A stretch of DNA of 64,000 nucleotides from Microbacterium arborescens (lineage in GTDB: Bacteria; Actinomycetota; Actinomycetes; Actinomycetales; Microbacteriaceae), in the NCBI GenBank assembly GCA_003339645.1, contig QNUV01000099.1, positions 620,001-684,000 of the forward strand, read 5' to 3'. Below are positions 16,394 to 24,744 of this stretch, piece by piece (within the stretch, counting starts at the first letter, position 1; every line of letters starts with the position of its first letter). Made by a program: the position numbers and the translations under genes. The notes below the pieces were generated by a model. The model was not told the origin of the DNA. It worked only from the letters and a program-made list of their open reading frames with translations, and searched no databases.

Positions 16394-17425
16394 TCAGGCG
16401 CGACGGAACTCCGCGCGCATGGGGCAGTCGAACGGGTCGCGGGCGGCGAGGCCGACGCGGTTGAGGTAATCGATGACGATGGCGTACGAACGCCACAGGC
16501 TGGTCTCGGTGTACGGCACGTTCAGGGCGTCGCACTGGTCCTTGACGATCTCGCGGGCGCGGGCGAGTGCCGGACGCGGCATGTTCGGGAAGAGATGGTG
16601 CTCGATCTGGTAGTTGAGACCGCCCATGAGCCACGTCGCCCACCAGCCGCCGCCGATGTTACGCGAGGTGCGCACCTGCTTGCTGAAGAAGTCGAGCTTC
16701 GCGTCGGGCGCGATGATCGCCATGCCCTTGTGGTTCGGCGCGAACGAGGCGCCCATGTACAGCCCGAAGACGGCGACCTGCACCCCGAAGAACGCAAACG
16801 CCATGCCGATCGGCAGGAAGATGAACACCGGAGCCACGAAGAGCGCGAACCGCGCCAGGATCAGGGTGATCTCGAGCGCCCGCTTCTTCACCGGGCCGCG
16901 ACTGACCAGGTGGCGCATCGACAGCGCGTGGAGGTTGAGGCCTTCGAGCAGCAGCAGCGGAAAGAAGAACCAGCCCTGGCGCTGGGTGATGAACCGGCGG
17001 ATGCCGCGGGCGGTCGCGGCATCCTCTTCGATGAACGAGATCGTGTCGATCTCGATGTCGGGGTCCTTGCCCACCTTGTTCGGGTTGGAGTGATGCCGGG
17101 CGTGCTTCGACGTCCACCACGACAGGCTCATGCCGACGACGCCGACGGCCAGGAAGCGGGCGAGCCGGTCGTTCGCGGGGCCGGAGGCGAGCACCTGACG
17201 GTGGTCGGCTTCGTGGGCGAGGAACGCGACCTGCGTGAAGACGATGCCGAGCGCTGCGGCGATGAGCAGCTGGAACCAGCTGTCTCCGAGGAGGACGAAG
17301 CCGGTGACGCATCCGCCGATCGCGAGGACGAGGGCGAGGCCGACGAGGCCGTAGAACCACGGCGTGCGGCGAAGAAGACCCGATTCACGGACGACGCGCG
17401 AGACATCGGTGAAGGCGTGGGCCAT
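16394..17425 (-). CDS. Membrane fatty-acid (acyl-lipid/acyl-CoA) desaturase
   Basis: Diiron integral-membrane desaturase, at least 343 residues. Three histidine boxes are intact: HEADH (71-75), HARHH (108-112) and QIEHH (273-277), spaced as in the delta-5/6-like front-end class, with hydrophobic helix pairs at about 25-70 and 175-220. It introduces a double bond into membrane acyl chains with O2 and ferredoxin-type electrons, usually for cold adaptation. The ATG used has no ribosome-binding site, and the frame stays open for 50 codons upstream with protein-like sequence (SRLGPVRTTYAGTADFPP) but no ATG, GTG or TTG, so the true N-terminus may be longer. Confidence 0.9.
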   Translation of the reverse strand: MAHAFTDVSRVVRESGLLRRTPWFYGLVGLALVLAIGGCVTGFVLLGDSWFQLLIAAALGIVFTQVAFLAHEADHRQVLASGPANDRLARFLAVGVVGMSLSWWTSKHARHHSNPNKVGKDPDIEIDTISFIEEDAATARGIRRFITQRQGWFFFPLLLLEGLNLHALSMRHLVSRGPVKKRALEITLILARFALFVAPVFIFLPIGMAFAFFGVQVAVFGLYMGASFAPNHKGMAIIAPDAKLDFFSKQVRTSRNIGGGWWATWLMGGLNYQIEHHLFPNMPRPALARAREIVKDQCDALNVPYTETSLWRSYAIVIDYLNRVGLAARDPFDCPMRAEFRRA

Positions 17426-17662
17426 CGGAGGGAAATCGGCTGTTCCGGCATAGGTGGTGCGGACGGGGCCGAGACGCGACTCGACGACGGATGAAGCGAT
17501 GGGAGCACCTGCTGACTCGTTCGTGACCGGGATGGTCGGGGAGCGGAAGGCGGATGCCGACGGCTGCGGCCCACACTACGGAGCGGCGGATCGCCGCAGC
17601 GGTATATGCCCCACTCTCACCGGTGACGCACGGCTGTCGCTCAGGCGGGTTCGACCCGTCGG

Positions 17663-17998
17663 TCACTCCGAGCCGTCGAGGAACGTGCCGTTACGGGGCG
17701 AGTCCGGCGGCTCCGGCACGACGTAGAGCCCCGTCGGGGAGTTGGCGGTGTAGGTCAGTGCCTCGAGCCACGCGCGATTGAGCGACGGCGTCCGGCTGCC
17801 GTAGTACTTGAAGACGAGGCCGCAGCCCGGGTGCAGCCATACCGTCGTGCGGCCGTCACCGATGCTGATGTCGTCTTTCCACGTGAGCGTGAACGCCTCG
17901 CCGCGCCGCAGCTTCGTCGTGATGACGGTCTGAAGGTGCGCGAGCGTCCGATCCTCGAAATCCGCTCGGATCTGGTTCTCATAGATGAAACGGCCCAT
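17663..17998 (-). CDS. Small conserved protein, DUF7882-like (paralogue 1)
   Basis: 111 residues, predicted alpha/beta and soluble. It begins MGRFIYENQIRADFEDRTLA, followed by KLRRGEAFTLTWKDD, GRTTVWLHPGCGL and NRAWLEALTYTANSPTGLY. About two thirds of positions are identical to the gene at 18531-18857, which points the other way. Family members are common in Microbacteriaceae and are often mislabelled as ATP-dependent DNA ligase; no ligase motif is present here and no function is known to me. GGAAGGAG before the ATG is a strong ribosome-binding site; TAGGTT about 30 bp upstream is a possible -10. Confidence 0.8.
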   Translation of the reverse strand: MGRFIYENQIRADFEDRTLAHLQTVITTKLRRGEAFTLTWKDDISIGDGRTTVWLHPGCGLVFKYYGSRTPSLNRAWLEALTYTANSPTGLYVVPEPPDSPRNGTFLDGSE

Positions 17999-18131
17999 CG
18001 CGTCTCCTTCCGGTCCGGCCCGAACCTAGTGCCCGCTGCCCACAGCCGGCATCCCCTTGTGCTCGACGCCCGAATCGGTAGTCTCGCCTGACGCGGCGTG
18101 CTCGACGCCGCTGCGATGAAGGGGGAATGCC

Positions 18132-18341
18132 GTGTCCAAGAGAGTCGACGTGTTCTACGGCGGTCGCCCCTACAGCATCGGCGGCCGCAACATCGATGAC
18201 ATCCGCGCCGAGATCGCCGCCGCCCTCGCGCTGGGGCACGGCTGGCTCACCGTCAACGACGGCGAGGGCGTGGCGCTGACGACGGATCTGCTGATCACCC
18301 CCGGCGTCGACGTCACCCTCGCCGACATCCCTGGCGAGTGA
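18132..18341 (+). CDS. Small hypothetical protein (69 residues)
   Basis: Soluble protein of unrecognised family starting at GTG with AGGGGGA upstream. The sequence has a beta-hairpin-like start (SKRVDVFYGGRPYSIGGRN), a helix (DDIRAEIAAALALG) and a beta-rich end (WLTVNDGEGVALTTDLLI). TAGTCT at about 18079 may be its -10 box. It lies between two outward-pointing DUF7882-like paralogues, which suggests a shared function, but nothing in the sequence names it. Confidence 0.65.
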   Translation: MSKRVDVFYGGRPYSIGGRNIDDIRAEIAAALALGHGWLTVNDGEGVALTTDLLITPGVDVTLADIPGE

Positions 18342-18344
18342 GCG

Positions 18345-18366
18345 TTTTACGTACTCGACCGTAAAA
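18345..18366. promoter_or_regulatory. AT-rich inverted repeat TTTTACG-8-CGTAAAA
   Basis: Perfect 7-bp arms around an 8-nt loop, just after the 69-residue gene and 165 bp before the TTG of the second DUF7882-like gene. AT-rich arms are unusual in this genome. It could be an operator or part of a terminator; the sequence after it is C-rich, not T-rich. The remaining spacer to 18520 shows nothing else. Confidence 0.4.
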
Positions 18367-18530
18367 GTCAACCCCCTCCCCACTTCCTGACAACTGCCTG
18401 AAATCTGCGGTGGCACAGCACGTCTGTGCGCGTCGCGGATCGAGTGCGCGCGGAACGGATTCTTCCGCACGACCCCCCGAGTCGATCGCGGAAGCTGTTG
18501 ATCGCGCCGTTGGGCGCGCAAGGAGGAATA

Positions 18531-18857
18531 TTGGGCAGGTTTGTTTACGACGGCAACAATCGCGCCGAGATCGAGGACCGTACGCTCGCACACCTCCAGA
18601 TGACCATCGGGGCGAAGCTCCGTCGCGGCGAGGCATTCTTCTTCACCTGGAAGGACGACGTCAGCGTCGGCAAGGGCCGCACGACCGTGTGGATGCACGC
18701 CGGCGCATCGCTCGTCTTCACCTTCCACGGCAGCCGCACCCCGGCGATCAACCGCGCCTGGCTCGAGGCGCTCATGTACACGGCGAACTCTCCCAGCGGG
18801 CTCTACATCGTTCCCGAGCCGGCGGAGTCGGCATCCGACAAGCTCGGTGTTGAATAG
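18531..18857 (+). CDS. Small conserved protein, DUF7882-like (paralogue 2)
   Basis: 108 residues. The TTG start is chosen because AAGGAGGAA precedes it by a few bases and because it aligns with the start of paralogue 1 (LGRFVYDGNNRAEIEDRTLA against MGRFIYENQIRADFEDRTLA). The longer frame from 18426 would add 35 unrelated residues. Conserved blocks are KLRRGEAFFFTWKDDVSVG, GRTTVWMHAGASLVF and NRAWLEALMYTANSPSGLY. No catalytic or binding motif is recognised. Its end overlaps the AraC gene by 11 bp, so the two may be co-transcribed. Confidence 0.78.
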   Translation: MGRFVYDGNNRAEIEDRTLAHLQMTIGAKLRRGEAFFFTWKDDVSVGKGRTTVWMHAGASLVFTFHGSRTPAINRAWLEALMYTANSPSGLYIVPEPAESASDKLGVE

Positions 18858-19794
18858 TCAGCCCAATCGGCGGGGGTTGCAGACCGACGACCCCGGTCGG
18901 GCACAGGAATCGGTCAGCTCGCTGTTCGAGACCCCCGTGTCGCTCGCCGTCGACGGGGCAGCGCCGTTCCGGTACGAGATGGCGGCGCTGGACCACCCGG
19001 CCGCCGCCGCAGCCGCCATGCGGTTCACCGGGACGATGCGCTCGGGCACACGGGCTTTTCCGCGTCTCGTGGTGGCGCACGCGGCGCACGGGAACCACCG
19101 CTGGCAGATCGGCAGCGAGTCGGGCGACGGCCGGACCCCCTTCATCGTGCCTCCGGACACGGAGTTCGCGGCCGAGTTCGGTCAGCTGCACCTGCGCACC
19201 TTCAGCATCACGACCGAGACGCTCGATCACGTGCTCCGGGCGATGCTCGGCGACGACCCACGCCACCTGCAGTTCTCGGGCCTGAACCGCCGGGCGGAGA
19301 ACCCGAGGCTCGTCGCCGAGACCCTGCGCTTCCTCGAGGCAACCGTGCTGGCCGACGAGAAGGTGGCCGCTTCGCCCCTCATGCGCACTCAGCTGGTGCA
19401 CCAGGCGGTCGCGTCCCTCGTGACCGCGTTCCCCCTCATCGACCCTGACGACGGGGAACGGCGCCGCCCCACGGCGCGAGCCGTCCGTCGCGCCGTGGCG
19501 TTCATGGAGGAGAACGTCAGCAACCCCATCAGCATCAGCGATATCGCGGTGGCATCCGGGACGTCGGTGCGCGCGCTGCAGAGCGCGTTCCACAAGGCGT
19601 TCGAGATTCCGCCGAGCACCTACCTGCGCCGCCTGCGGATCGAGGGTGCGCATCGCGAACTGCGCGCGGCGCCTCCCGGATCGACGACCGTCCGGGATGT
19701 CGCCCTGCGCTGGGGCTTCGCACACACGGGGCGCTTCGCTCAGCTGTACGCCGCGATGTACGGGGAACACCCGTCGCATACGCTCCGTCGCTGA
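18847..19794 (+). CDS. AraC-family transcriptional regulator
   Basis: 315 residues. The N-terminal ~200 residues resemble AraC-like sensing domains with ligand-binding beta strands (FETPVSLAVDGAAPFRYEM); the C-terminal ~100 carry two helix-turn-helices (ISISDIAVASGTSVRALQSA and TVRDVALRWGFAHTGRFAQL, the latter matching the AraC signature). The target is unknown. The GTG start overlaps the DUF7882-like gene by 11 bp without a clear ribosome-binding site, suggesting coupling. It is convergent with a histidine-kinase gene 11 bp beyond its stop. Confidence 0.88.
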   Translation: MLNSQPNRRGLQTDDPGRAQESVSSLFETPVSLAVDGAAPFRYEMAALDHPAAAAAAMRFTGTMRSGTRAFPRLVVAHAAHGNHRWQIGSESGDGRTPFIVPPDTEFAAEFGQLHLRTFSITTETLDHVLRAMLGDDPRHLQFSGLNRRAENPRLVAETLRFLEATVLADEKVAASPLMRTQLVHQAVASLVTAFPLIDPDDGERRRPTARAVRRAVAFMEENVSNPISISDIAVASGTSVRALQSAFHKAFEIPPSTYLRRLRIEGAHRELRAAPPGSTTVRDVALRWGFAHTGRFAQLYAAMYGEHPSHTLRR

Positions 19795-19805
19795 GGACGG
19801 TTCCG

Positions 19806-20984
19806 TCAGGCGGCCGTCGGATCCGGGATCAGGATCCACACGCGCGCGCCGCCGAGGGGTGAGTCGTCGAGACCGATGCGCCCGCCGTGTGCTTCGATCA
19901 CGCGGCGGCAGGTCGACAGTCCGATGCCGAGCCCTTCGGCGTCGGAGTCGCCGCGCTCCATGAGGGCGAAGACGCGTTCGCGGTCGGCCGGCGGCACACC
20001 CGGACCGTTGTCGTCGACGGTGATCCGCCACCCGCCGTGGACGGCATGCGCCCCGACTCGCACCTGCGGAACCCGCCCCGCCGTGGCCGTGAACTTCAGG
20101 GCGTTGGCGACGACGTTCTGCAGGACCGCGCGCAGAAGGGTGGGGTCGCCGACGGGGTCGACCTCGAGGGCCTGGCGAATGTCCGCACCCGACGCGGTGA
20201 TCTGCGCGTCGAGATCCTCGACGACGGCGTGCATGACGGCGTCCAGGTCGACCCGCTTCCGCTGCGGGCTCGCACCGCCGACACGAGCGTAGGAGAGGAT
20301 GTCGGAGATCATGGCGTTCATGCGGTCGGCCGCCGACTCGGCGCGAGCGAGCACCCGGGCCGCCTCGGGGGCGTTGTCCATGTCGGGGCTGTCGATCGCG
20401 AGCTCGAGGAAGCCGGTCAGGGCCGTCAGCGGATTGCGGAGGTCGTGGCTGATCTGCCCCGCGAACCGCGAGAGCTGATCGTTCGACGCGCTGAGCTCGC
20501 GACTGATGCGGCGCAGTTCGAGCAGATCGACCACCTGATGCGCGAGCAGGTCGAGCGCCTCGCGAGACGACTCGTCGAGGTCGCCGACCGAGTCGTTGAA
20601 CACGCAGAGGGTGCCGATGGCGACCCCCGCCGGCGTGATGAGCGGACTCGAAGCATAGAACCGCACGTGCGCGATCTCGCCGGTGACGAACGGATTCGCG
20701 GCGAAACGCTCGTCGAGTCGCGCGTCGGGCACGACGACCCGGCCGGGGCGCGCGATGACCGCGGCGCACATCGAGTCCTCGCGCGAGCAGACGGCGGGTT
20801 CGAAGCCGACCGCGGCGATCTGATGCTGCGAGCGGTCATCGATGATGTTGATGACCGCGGTGTCGACGCCGCAGACCGTTGCGGCCAGGCGGACGATTCC
20901 CTGCAGGTCGGGCGCGGGCGCCTCGCCGATCACGTGGTAGGCGTCGATCGCCTCACGTCGGGTGATGTCGAGTTGCGTGATCAT
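19806..20984 (-). CDS. GAF-domain sensor histidine kinase, soluble
   Basis: 392 residues with no transmembrane helix. GAF domain at about 20-160 (AATVCGVDTAVINIIDD, then SPLITPAGVAIGTLCVFND), a short coiled coil, HisKA with the phosphorylated His in RFAGQISHDLRNPLTALTGF, and HATPase_c with N (LLRAVLQNVVANALKF), G1 (DDNGPGVP) and G2 (GLGIGLSTCRRVIEAHGG) boxes. The GAF region (PGRVVVPDARLDERFAANPF) is of the type found in bacterial sensors that check small ligands or redox state. No response regulator is adjacent, so it is an orphan kinase. TAGCGT 9 bp before the ATG suggests leaderless expression. Confidence 0.9.
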   Translation of the reverse strand: MITQLDITRREAIDAYHVIGEAPAPDLQGIVRLAATVCGVDTAVINIIDDRSQHQIAAVGFEPAVCSREDSMCAAVIARPGRVVVPDARLDERFAANPFVTGEIAHVRFYASSPLITPAGVAIGTLCVFNDSVGDLDESSREALDLLAHQVVDLLELRRISRELSASNDQLSRFAGQISHDLRNPLTALTGFLELAIDSPDMDNAPEAARVLARAESAADRMNAMISDILSYARVGGASPQRKRVDLDAVMHAVVEDLDAQITASGADIRQALEVDPVGDPTLLRAVLQNVVANALKFTATAGRVPQVRVGAHAVHGGWRITVDDNGPGVPPADRERVFALMERGDSDAEGLGIGLSTCRRVIEAHGGRIGLDDSPLGGARVWILIPDPTAA

Positions 20985-20991
20985 GACACTC

Positions 20992-22083
20992 TTACGCTAT
21001 CCGCGTTCCGGGCGGCAGGCTCCGCGCCGGCGTCCTCGTCCGCGACCATGCTCCCGCCACCAGCAGACCGGCGACGATCACCTGTCCCCCGAGCCCGACG
21101 AACCAGCTCGGCACCGTCCGATCGCGAATCTCCGCGGGGGTCGGGAAGACCTCGTCGAGAGCCGGACGACACTCGTCGAAGCCGGTCTCGAGATCCGGCG
21201 CGATCTGCGCCTGACGGACCCCCGATGCGATCTGCCCGAACAGGTCGACGGGGTAGCCGGACCGGTCGTATTCGGCAGGGGTCGCATCGGCGAGGATGAC
21301 GAAGGGATTGGCCGCGAGCACCCACCAGACGCGATCGAACCGCGGCACGGTGTAGGTCGACTCCTGCGGCTCGCCGCACACCATGCGGGCCGGATCGTTC
21401 CAGCACTCGTCCGTGCCGTCGACGCACTGCGGCGACCCGTCGGCGTTGTACATCGCGGGGCGATAGGTCGTCGTCGCCTCGCTCGAGAAGGCGGTCGCGC
21501 CGAGGCCGAACGCGATGAGCGTTCCGAAGACGAGTGCGGAGACCACGAGATACGTCGCCGCCACCGAGAAGAGCGGGCGGGCGATGAGGCCGCTCAACCC
21601 GACGCCGATCGCGGCGATGATGCCGATCTCGGTCACGAGGACGGCCAGCGAGACCACCACGACGACGGGGTCCACTCCCCCGGCCAGGGTCGCGATGACG
21701 AGGAACGGGGCCGCCACAGCGGCGAAGGCGAGCCCCGTGATCCAGGCGGCGAGGACTTTGCCGAGCAGGATCTCGGAGGTGCGCGCGAGGGTCACCTGGA
21801 CCGGAGCCAGGGTCGCGGCATCCCGGTCGCCGTTGACGGAGTTGCCGCTCAGTGTCGGTGAGACCAGCACGACGAGCAGCAGCGTGATGATGACGATCGT
21901 GGAGTAGATGCCGGCACCGCGCTGGTCCGCTTCGGAGACGATCCCGCCGAAGGCCAGGAATGCGAGCGCCGTCACACCGATGAGCAGCACGGCGAAGATT
22001 CCGAGCAGCACGTACCACGACACGGTGCGCACGCGCTGGAGCAGCTCGAGCCGAGCGACGGTCCACAGCCGGGCGATGCTCAT
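20992..22083 (-). CDS. ABC-2-type transporter permease
   Basis: Integral membrane subunit of 363 residues. Helix 1 (about 25-47) is followed by a long extracytoplasmic segment, four grouped helices (about 60-210), a second large extracellular loop with Cys residues (PQCVDGTDECW, then MVCGEPQ), and a final helix at 330-350. It overlaps the ATPase gene by 4 bp (ATGA), so the two form one exporter. It probably exports a lipid, peptide or antibiotic-like compound; the substrate is unknown. The start is the ATG at 22083; longer frames lie within the ATPase gene. Confidence 0.85.
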   Translation of the reverse strand: MSIARLWTVARLELLQRVRTVSWYVLLGIFAVLLIGVTALAFLAFGGIVSEADQRGAGIYSTIVIITLLLVVLVSPTLSGNSVNGDRDAATLAPVQVTLARTSEILLGKVLAAWITGLAFAAVAAPFLVIATLAGGVDPVVVVVSLAVLVTEIGIIAAIGVGLSGLIARPLFSVAATYLVVSALVFGTLIAFGLGATAFSSEATTTYRPAMYNADGSPQCVDGTDECWNDPARMVCGEPQESTYTVPRFDRVWWVLAANPFVILADATPAEYDRSGYPVDLFGQIASGVRQAQIAPDLETGFDECRPALDEVFPTPAEIRDRTVPSWFVGLGGQVIVAGLLVAGAWSRTRTPARSLPPGTRIA

Positions 22084-23021
22084 GACGCCTCCTTCCCCTC
22101 GGCGCCGAGATCGAGGAAGGTGTGCTCGAGCATCCCGGTCGCCGCCGAGAACTCGGCGACCGCGACGCCGGCATCCACCAGCGTCCGCAGCCCCGCGGCC
22201 GCCTCGCCCTCGGAGGCGAACGGGATCAGCACGTCGCGACGATCGATCGGCACCCGCGCGACATCGAGCCCGAGGGCCGTCGCGACCGGGAGCACCGCGG
22301 CATGCGCGTCGAGGTCGGCGACGCGGACCCGCCAGGCGCGGGTGCGGCGCGCGGCGGCGGCGACCCGATCGGGGCTGACGGTCGCGCCGTCGAGGAGGAA
22401 CACCGCGTCGTCGACGACCTCCTCGAGCTCGGAGAGGATGTGGCTGGAGATCAGCACGGTCTTCCCGGCCGCGGCGAAACCGCGCAGGAGCCCGCGCAGG
22501 TCGACCCGCGCCTGGGGGTCGAGTCCCGAGGCCGGCTCGTCGAGGAGGAGGACGGACGGGTCGTGCACGAGCGCGCGCGCGAGCCCGAGCCGCTGCTTCT
22601 GCCCGCGCGAGAGCACGCGAGCGGGCGACCCGGCCAGCCCCGCGAGTCCGACCTGATCCAGAAGCTCTCCCGCGCGGCGAGCCGCGGCGGACGTGTCGAG
22701 ATCGTAGAGCCGGCCCGTCATCTCCAACGTCTCGCGCACCGTGAGCGACCCCCAGGCCCCGAGGGCGTCGGGCATCCATCCCAGCCGCGAGCGGGCCTGC
22801 GCGGGGTCGGCGACGGGGTCGATGCCGGCGATCCGGATGCTGCCGGCGTCGGGCTGCAGCAGCGACGCGAGCATCAGCAGCAGCGTCGTCTTGCCGGCGC
22901 CGTTGGGGCCCACGAGCCCGGTGACGGCCCCGGCTCGCGCCTCCAGGTCGACGCCGCGGACGGCTTCGACCCGCCCGAACGAACGACGGACATCACGGAC
23001 GCTGATCCCGGCGGTGAGCAT
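22080..23021 (-). CDS. ABC transporter ATP-binding protein
   Basis: 313 residues. Walker A GPNGAGKTTLL, signature LSRGQKQRLGLARAL, Walker B SVLLLDEPASGLDP and the switch His in ISSHILSELEEV are intact. The C-terminal ~90 residues (RVRVADLDAHAAVLP and following) form the small regulatory domain usual in ABC-2-type exporters (CcmA/NatA group). The ATG at 23021 was preferred to GTG 23030 because TAGGGT lies exactly 7 bp before it. It partners the permease downstream and follows a histidine-kinase gene, the stop codon of which forms part of its promoter. Confidence 0.92.
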   Translation of the reverse strand: MLTAGISVRDVRRSFGRVEAVRGVDLEARAGAVTGLVGPNGAGKTTLLLMLASLLQPDAGSIRIAGIDPVADPAQARSRLGWMPDALGAWGSLTVRETLEMTGRLYDLDTSAAARRAGELLDQVGLAGLAGSPARVLSRGQKQRLGLARALVHDPSVLLLDEPASGLDPQARVDLRGLLRGFAAAGKTVLISSHILSELEEVVDDAVFLLDGATVSPDRVAAAARRTRAWRVRVADLDAHAAVLPVATALGLDVARVPIDRRDVLIPFASEGEAAAGLRTLVDAGVAVAEFSAATGMLEHTFLDLGAEGKEAS

Positions 23022-23028
23022 GTCCGAC

Positions 23029-23034
23029 ACCCTA
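23029..23034 (-). promoter_or_regulatory. Leaderless-type -10 box (TAGGGT) sharing a stop codon
   Basis: TAGGGT, minus strand, 7 bp before the ATG of the ABC ATPase. Its first three bases are the TAG stop codon of the upstream histidine kinase. The ABC genes could therefore be transcribed apart from the kinase. Confidence 0.55.
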
Positions 23035-24654
23035 GGGGACGGCGATGGCGGGATCGAGCGGCGGATCCGAGAGGGGCGCGTCAGCCCGCGGGAGCCGGAC
23101 GACCGCGGTGGTGCCCCGCTCCGCTCCGGGCAGCAGGCGGATGTCGCCGCCGTGGGCGCGGGCCAGCCCCCTCGCGAGCGAGAGCCCGAGGCCGAGGCCC
23201 TGCTCGGCGCTCCGGCGCGACCGGGCGGTGCGATAGAACCGCTCGAAGGCCTGTCGGCGCTCGGCGGGACTCATGCCCGAGCCCGAATCCGCCACGGCGA
23301 TCGCGACCTCTTCCGGGGCGGTCGTGATCGTCACCGACACCTCGCTGCCGGGAGGTGACGCCTGCCGGGCGTTGCGCAGCAGCTCGGTGATGATCGAGTG
23401 CAGATCGCGGGCGCCGATCCTCGCGTGGGTCGGAGCGCCCGACACCAGGACCCTCGCTCCGGGGTCGCCGTCGCCCGCATCGTCGACGGCACGCTCGACG
23501 ACGGCACGGACGTCGCACGACGACGGTCGGGGCGCCACGTCCGCGCGACCGGTCGCGAGCATCAGTTCGACCGTGTGCTCCAGGCGCTCGGCCGCGCGAT
23601 GGACGGTCTCCCAGCGGTCGCGATGCTCGGGCATCGCCCCGGCGACGGCGAGCTCGGCGTTGCCGAGGATCACCGTGAGCGGGGTGCGCAGCTCGTGACC
23701 GACCGTGTCGAGGAAGCGGTCCCGCACGTCGACCGCCTCGACCAGCTCGGTCACGTCCTGAGCCACGACGAGCACTCCGATGGGCTCGCCGCCGAGGGCG
23801 ATCGGCCGCGCCACGAAGCGCAGTGCCACCTGATCGCCCGGCTGACCGACCCACACGCGACGCGGTTCGGCGAGTTCACCCGAAAGGATGACGTCGCGGA
23901 GCCAGGGGCCGAGCCCGACCGGGGTGATCCGGTCTTCCTCGTAGACGAACGTCCGTCCGTCCTGTTCGAGCGAGATCGCGATCCCGGCGCGTCGTGAAAG
24001 CGCGCGTGCGGGGGCGTTCGCGAGCAGCACCGCGTCGTCGTCGCCGAAGACGACGATCGCGTCCGGGCTCGTGTCGAGCAGTTGTTGCAGCGCCGCGTCG
24101 GTCCGGCTCGACGAGTCGATCGCCTCGGCCATCCGGTGTCTGGCGCGCCTGGCGTTCGTCCGCTGGCGTCCGAGATCGACCGCGACGAAGCGGGTGCCGA
24201 TCGCGAACATGCCCAGCAGCGCCGGCACCGTCACCAGCGACACCCATTCGCCGAGCCCCGAGGGGACGGCGGGCGACGCGGCAAGAGGAAGCAGCCCCGC
24301 GATGACCACTCCGAGCGCCGTGACGAGGGGCGGGAACGCGAATGCGAGCCAGGCTATGGGGAAGATCACGAGCATCCCGGTCACCGGCAGCAGATCGATC
24401 GCGCTGCTGCGCAGCGGCGCGCAGGCGAGGATCGACGCGAGCGGCACGATGCACACCCAGACGGTTCCGCGGGTCGGCTTGTCGTGCCAGACCAGCGCCA
24501 TGGCGATGCAGGCTGCCAGGATGACGCCGACGCCCGCGACATACATCCCGGTGATGCGCGCGGGGTCGACCACCGCGACGGTCGTGGAGATCATCGCGGT
24601 CGACGCCCCCATCAGATACTGGGCGTACGGCTGGATCCGGGGTCTGCTGAGCAT
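23032..24654 (-). CDS. PAS-containing membrane sensor histidine kinase
   Basis: 540 residues. Six or so hydrophobic helices form the first ~170 residues; a PAS-like domain follows (about 195-310: LLDTSPDAIVVFGDDDAVLL, then GGEPIGVLVVAQDVT). HisKA has its phospho-acceptor in DTVGHELRTPLTVILGNAEL, and HATPase_c has HSIITELLRNARQ, ADSGSGMSPAE and GLGLGLSLARGLARAHGG. The gene is followed within 10 bp by the ABC exporter, but no response regulator is encoded nearby. Its own start has GAGG 5 bp upstream. It may control the exporter through a distant regulator. Confidence 0.9.
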   Translation of the reverse strand: MLSRPRIQPYAQYLMGASTAMISTTVAVVDPARITGMYVAGVGVILAACIAMALVWHDKPTRGTVWVCIVPLASILACAPLRSSAIDLLPVTGMLVIFPIAWLAFAFPPLVTALGVVIAGLLPLAASPAVPSGLGEWVSLVTVPALLGMFAIGTRFVAVDLGRQRTNARRARHRMAEAIDSSSRTDAALQQLLDTSPDAIVVFGDDDAVLLANAPARALSRRAGIAISLEQDGRTFVYEEDRITPVGLGPWLRDVILSGELAEPRRVWVGQPGDQVALRFVARPIALGGEPIGVLVVAQDVTELVEAVDVRDRFLDTVGHELRTPLTVILGNAELAVAGAMPEHRDRWETVHRAAERLEHTVELMLATGRADVAPRPSSCDVRAVVERAVDDAGDGDPGARVLVSGAPTHARIGARDLHSIITELLRNARQASPPGSEVSVTITTAPEEVAIAVADSGSGMSPAERRQAFERFYRTARSRRSAEQGLGLGLSLARGLARAHGGDIRLLPGAERGTTAVVRLPRADAPLSDPPLDPAIAVP

Positions 24655-24744
24655 CGGGCCTCATCCGCGGGCATCCGCTCGCCCGACGACGATCACCCTC
24701 CCGATCAGGCGGCTCCGCTGTCAAGTCCGTGACAGTCCGACGTG

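Noticed and set aside
17663-18857. Small genes as ATP-dependent DNA ligase fragments
   Set aside because: Although such labels exist for this family, there is no KxDG motif or any other ligase motif in either paralogue.
9564-23034. Toxin-antitoxin or anti-phage defence island
   Set aside because: PcrA, SseB, two-component and ABC genes here are all housekeeping or envelope types; no nuclease, toxin or transposase motif was seen, and codon use is uniform.
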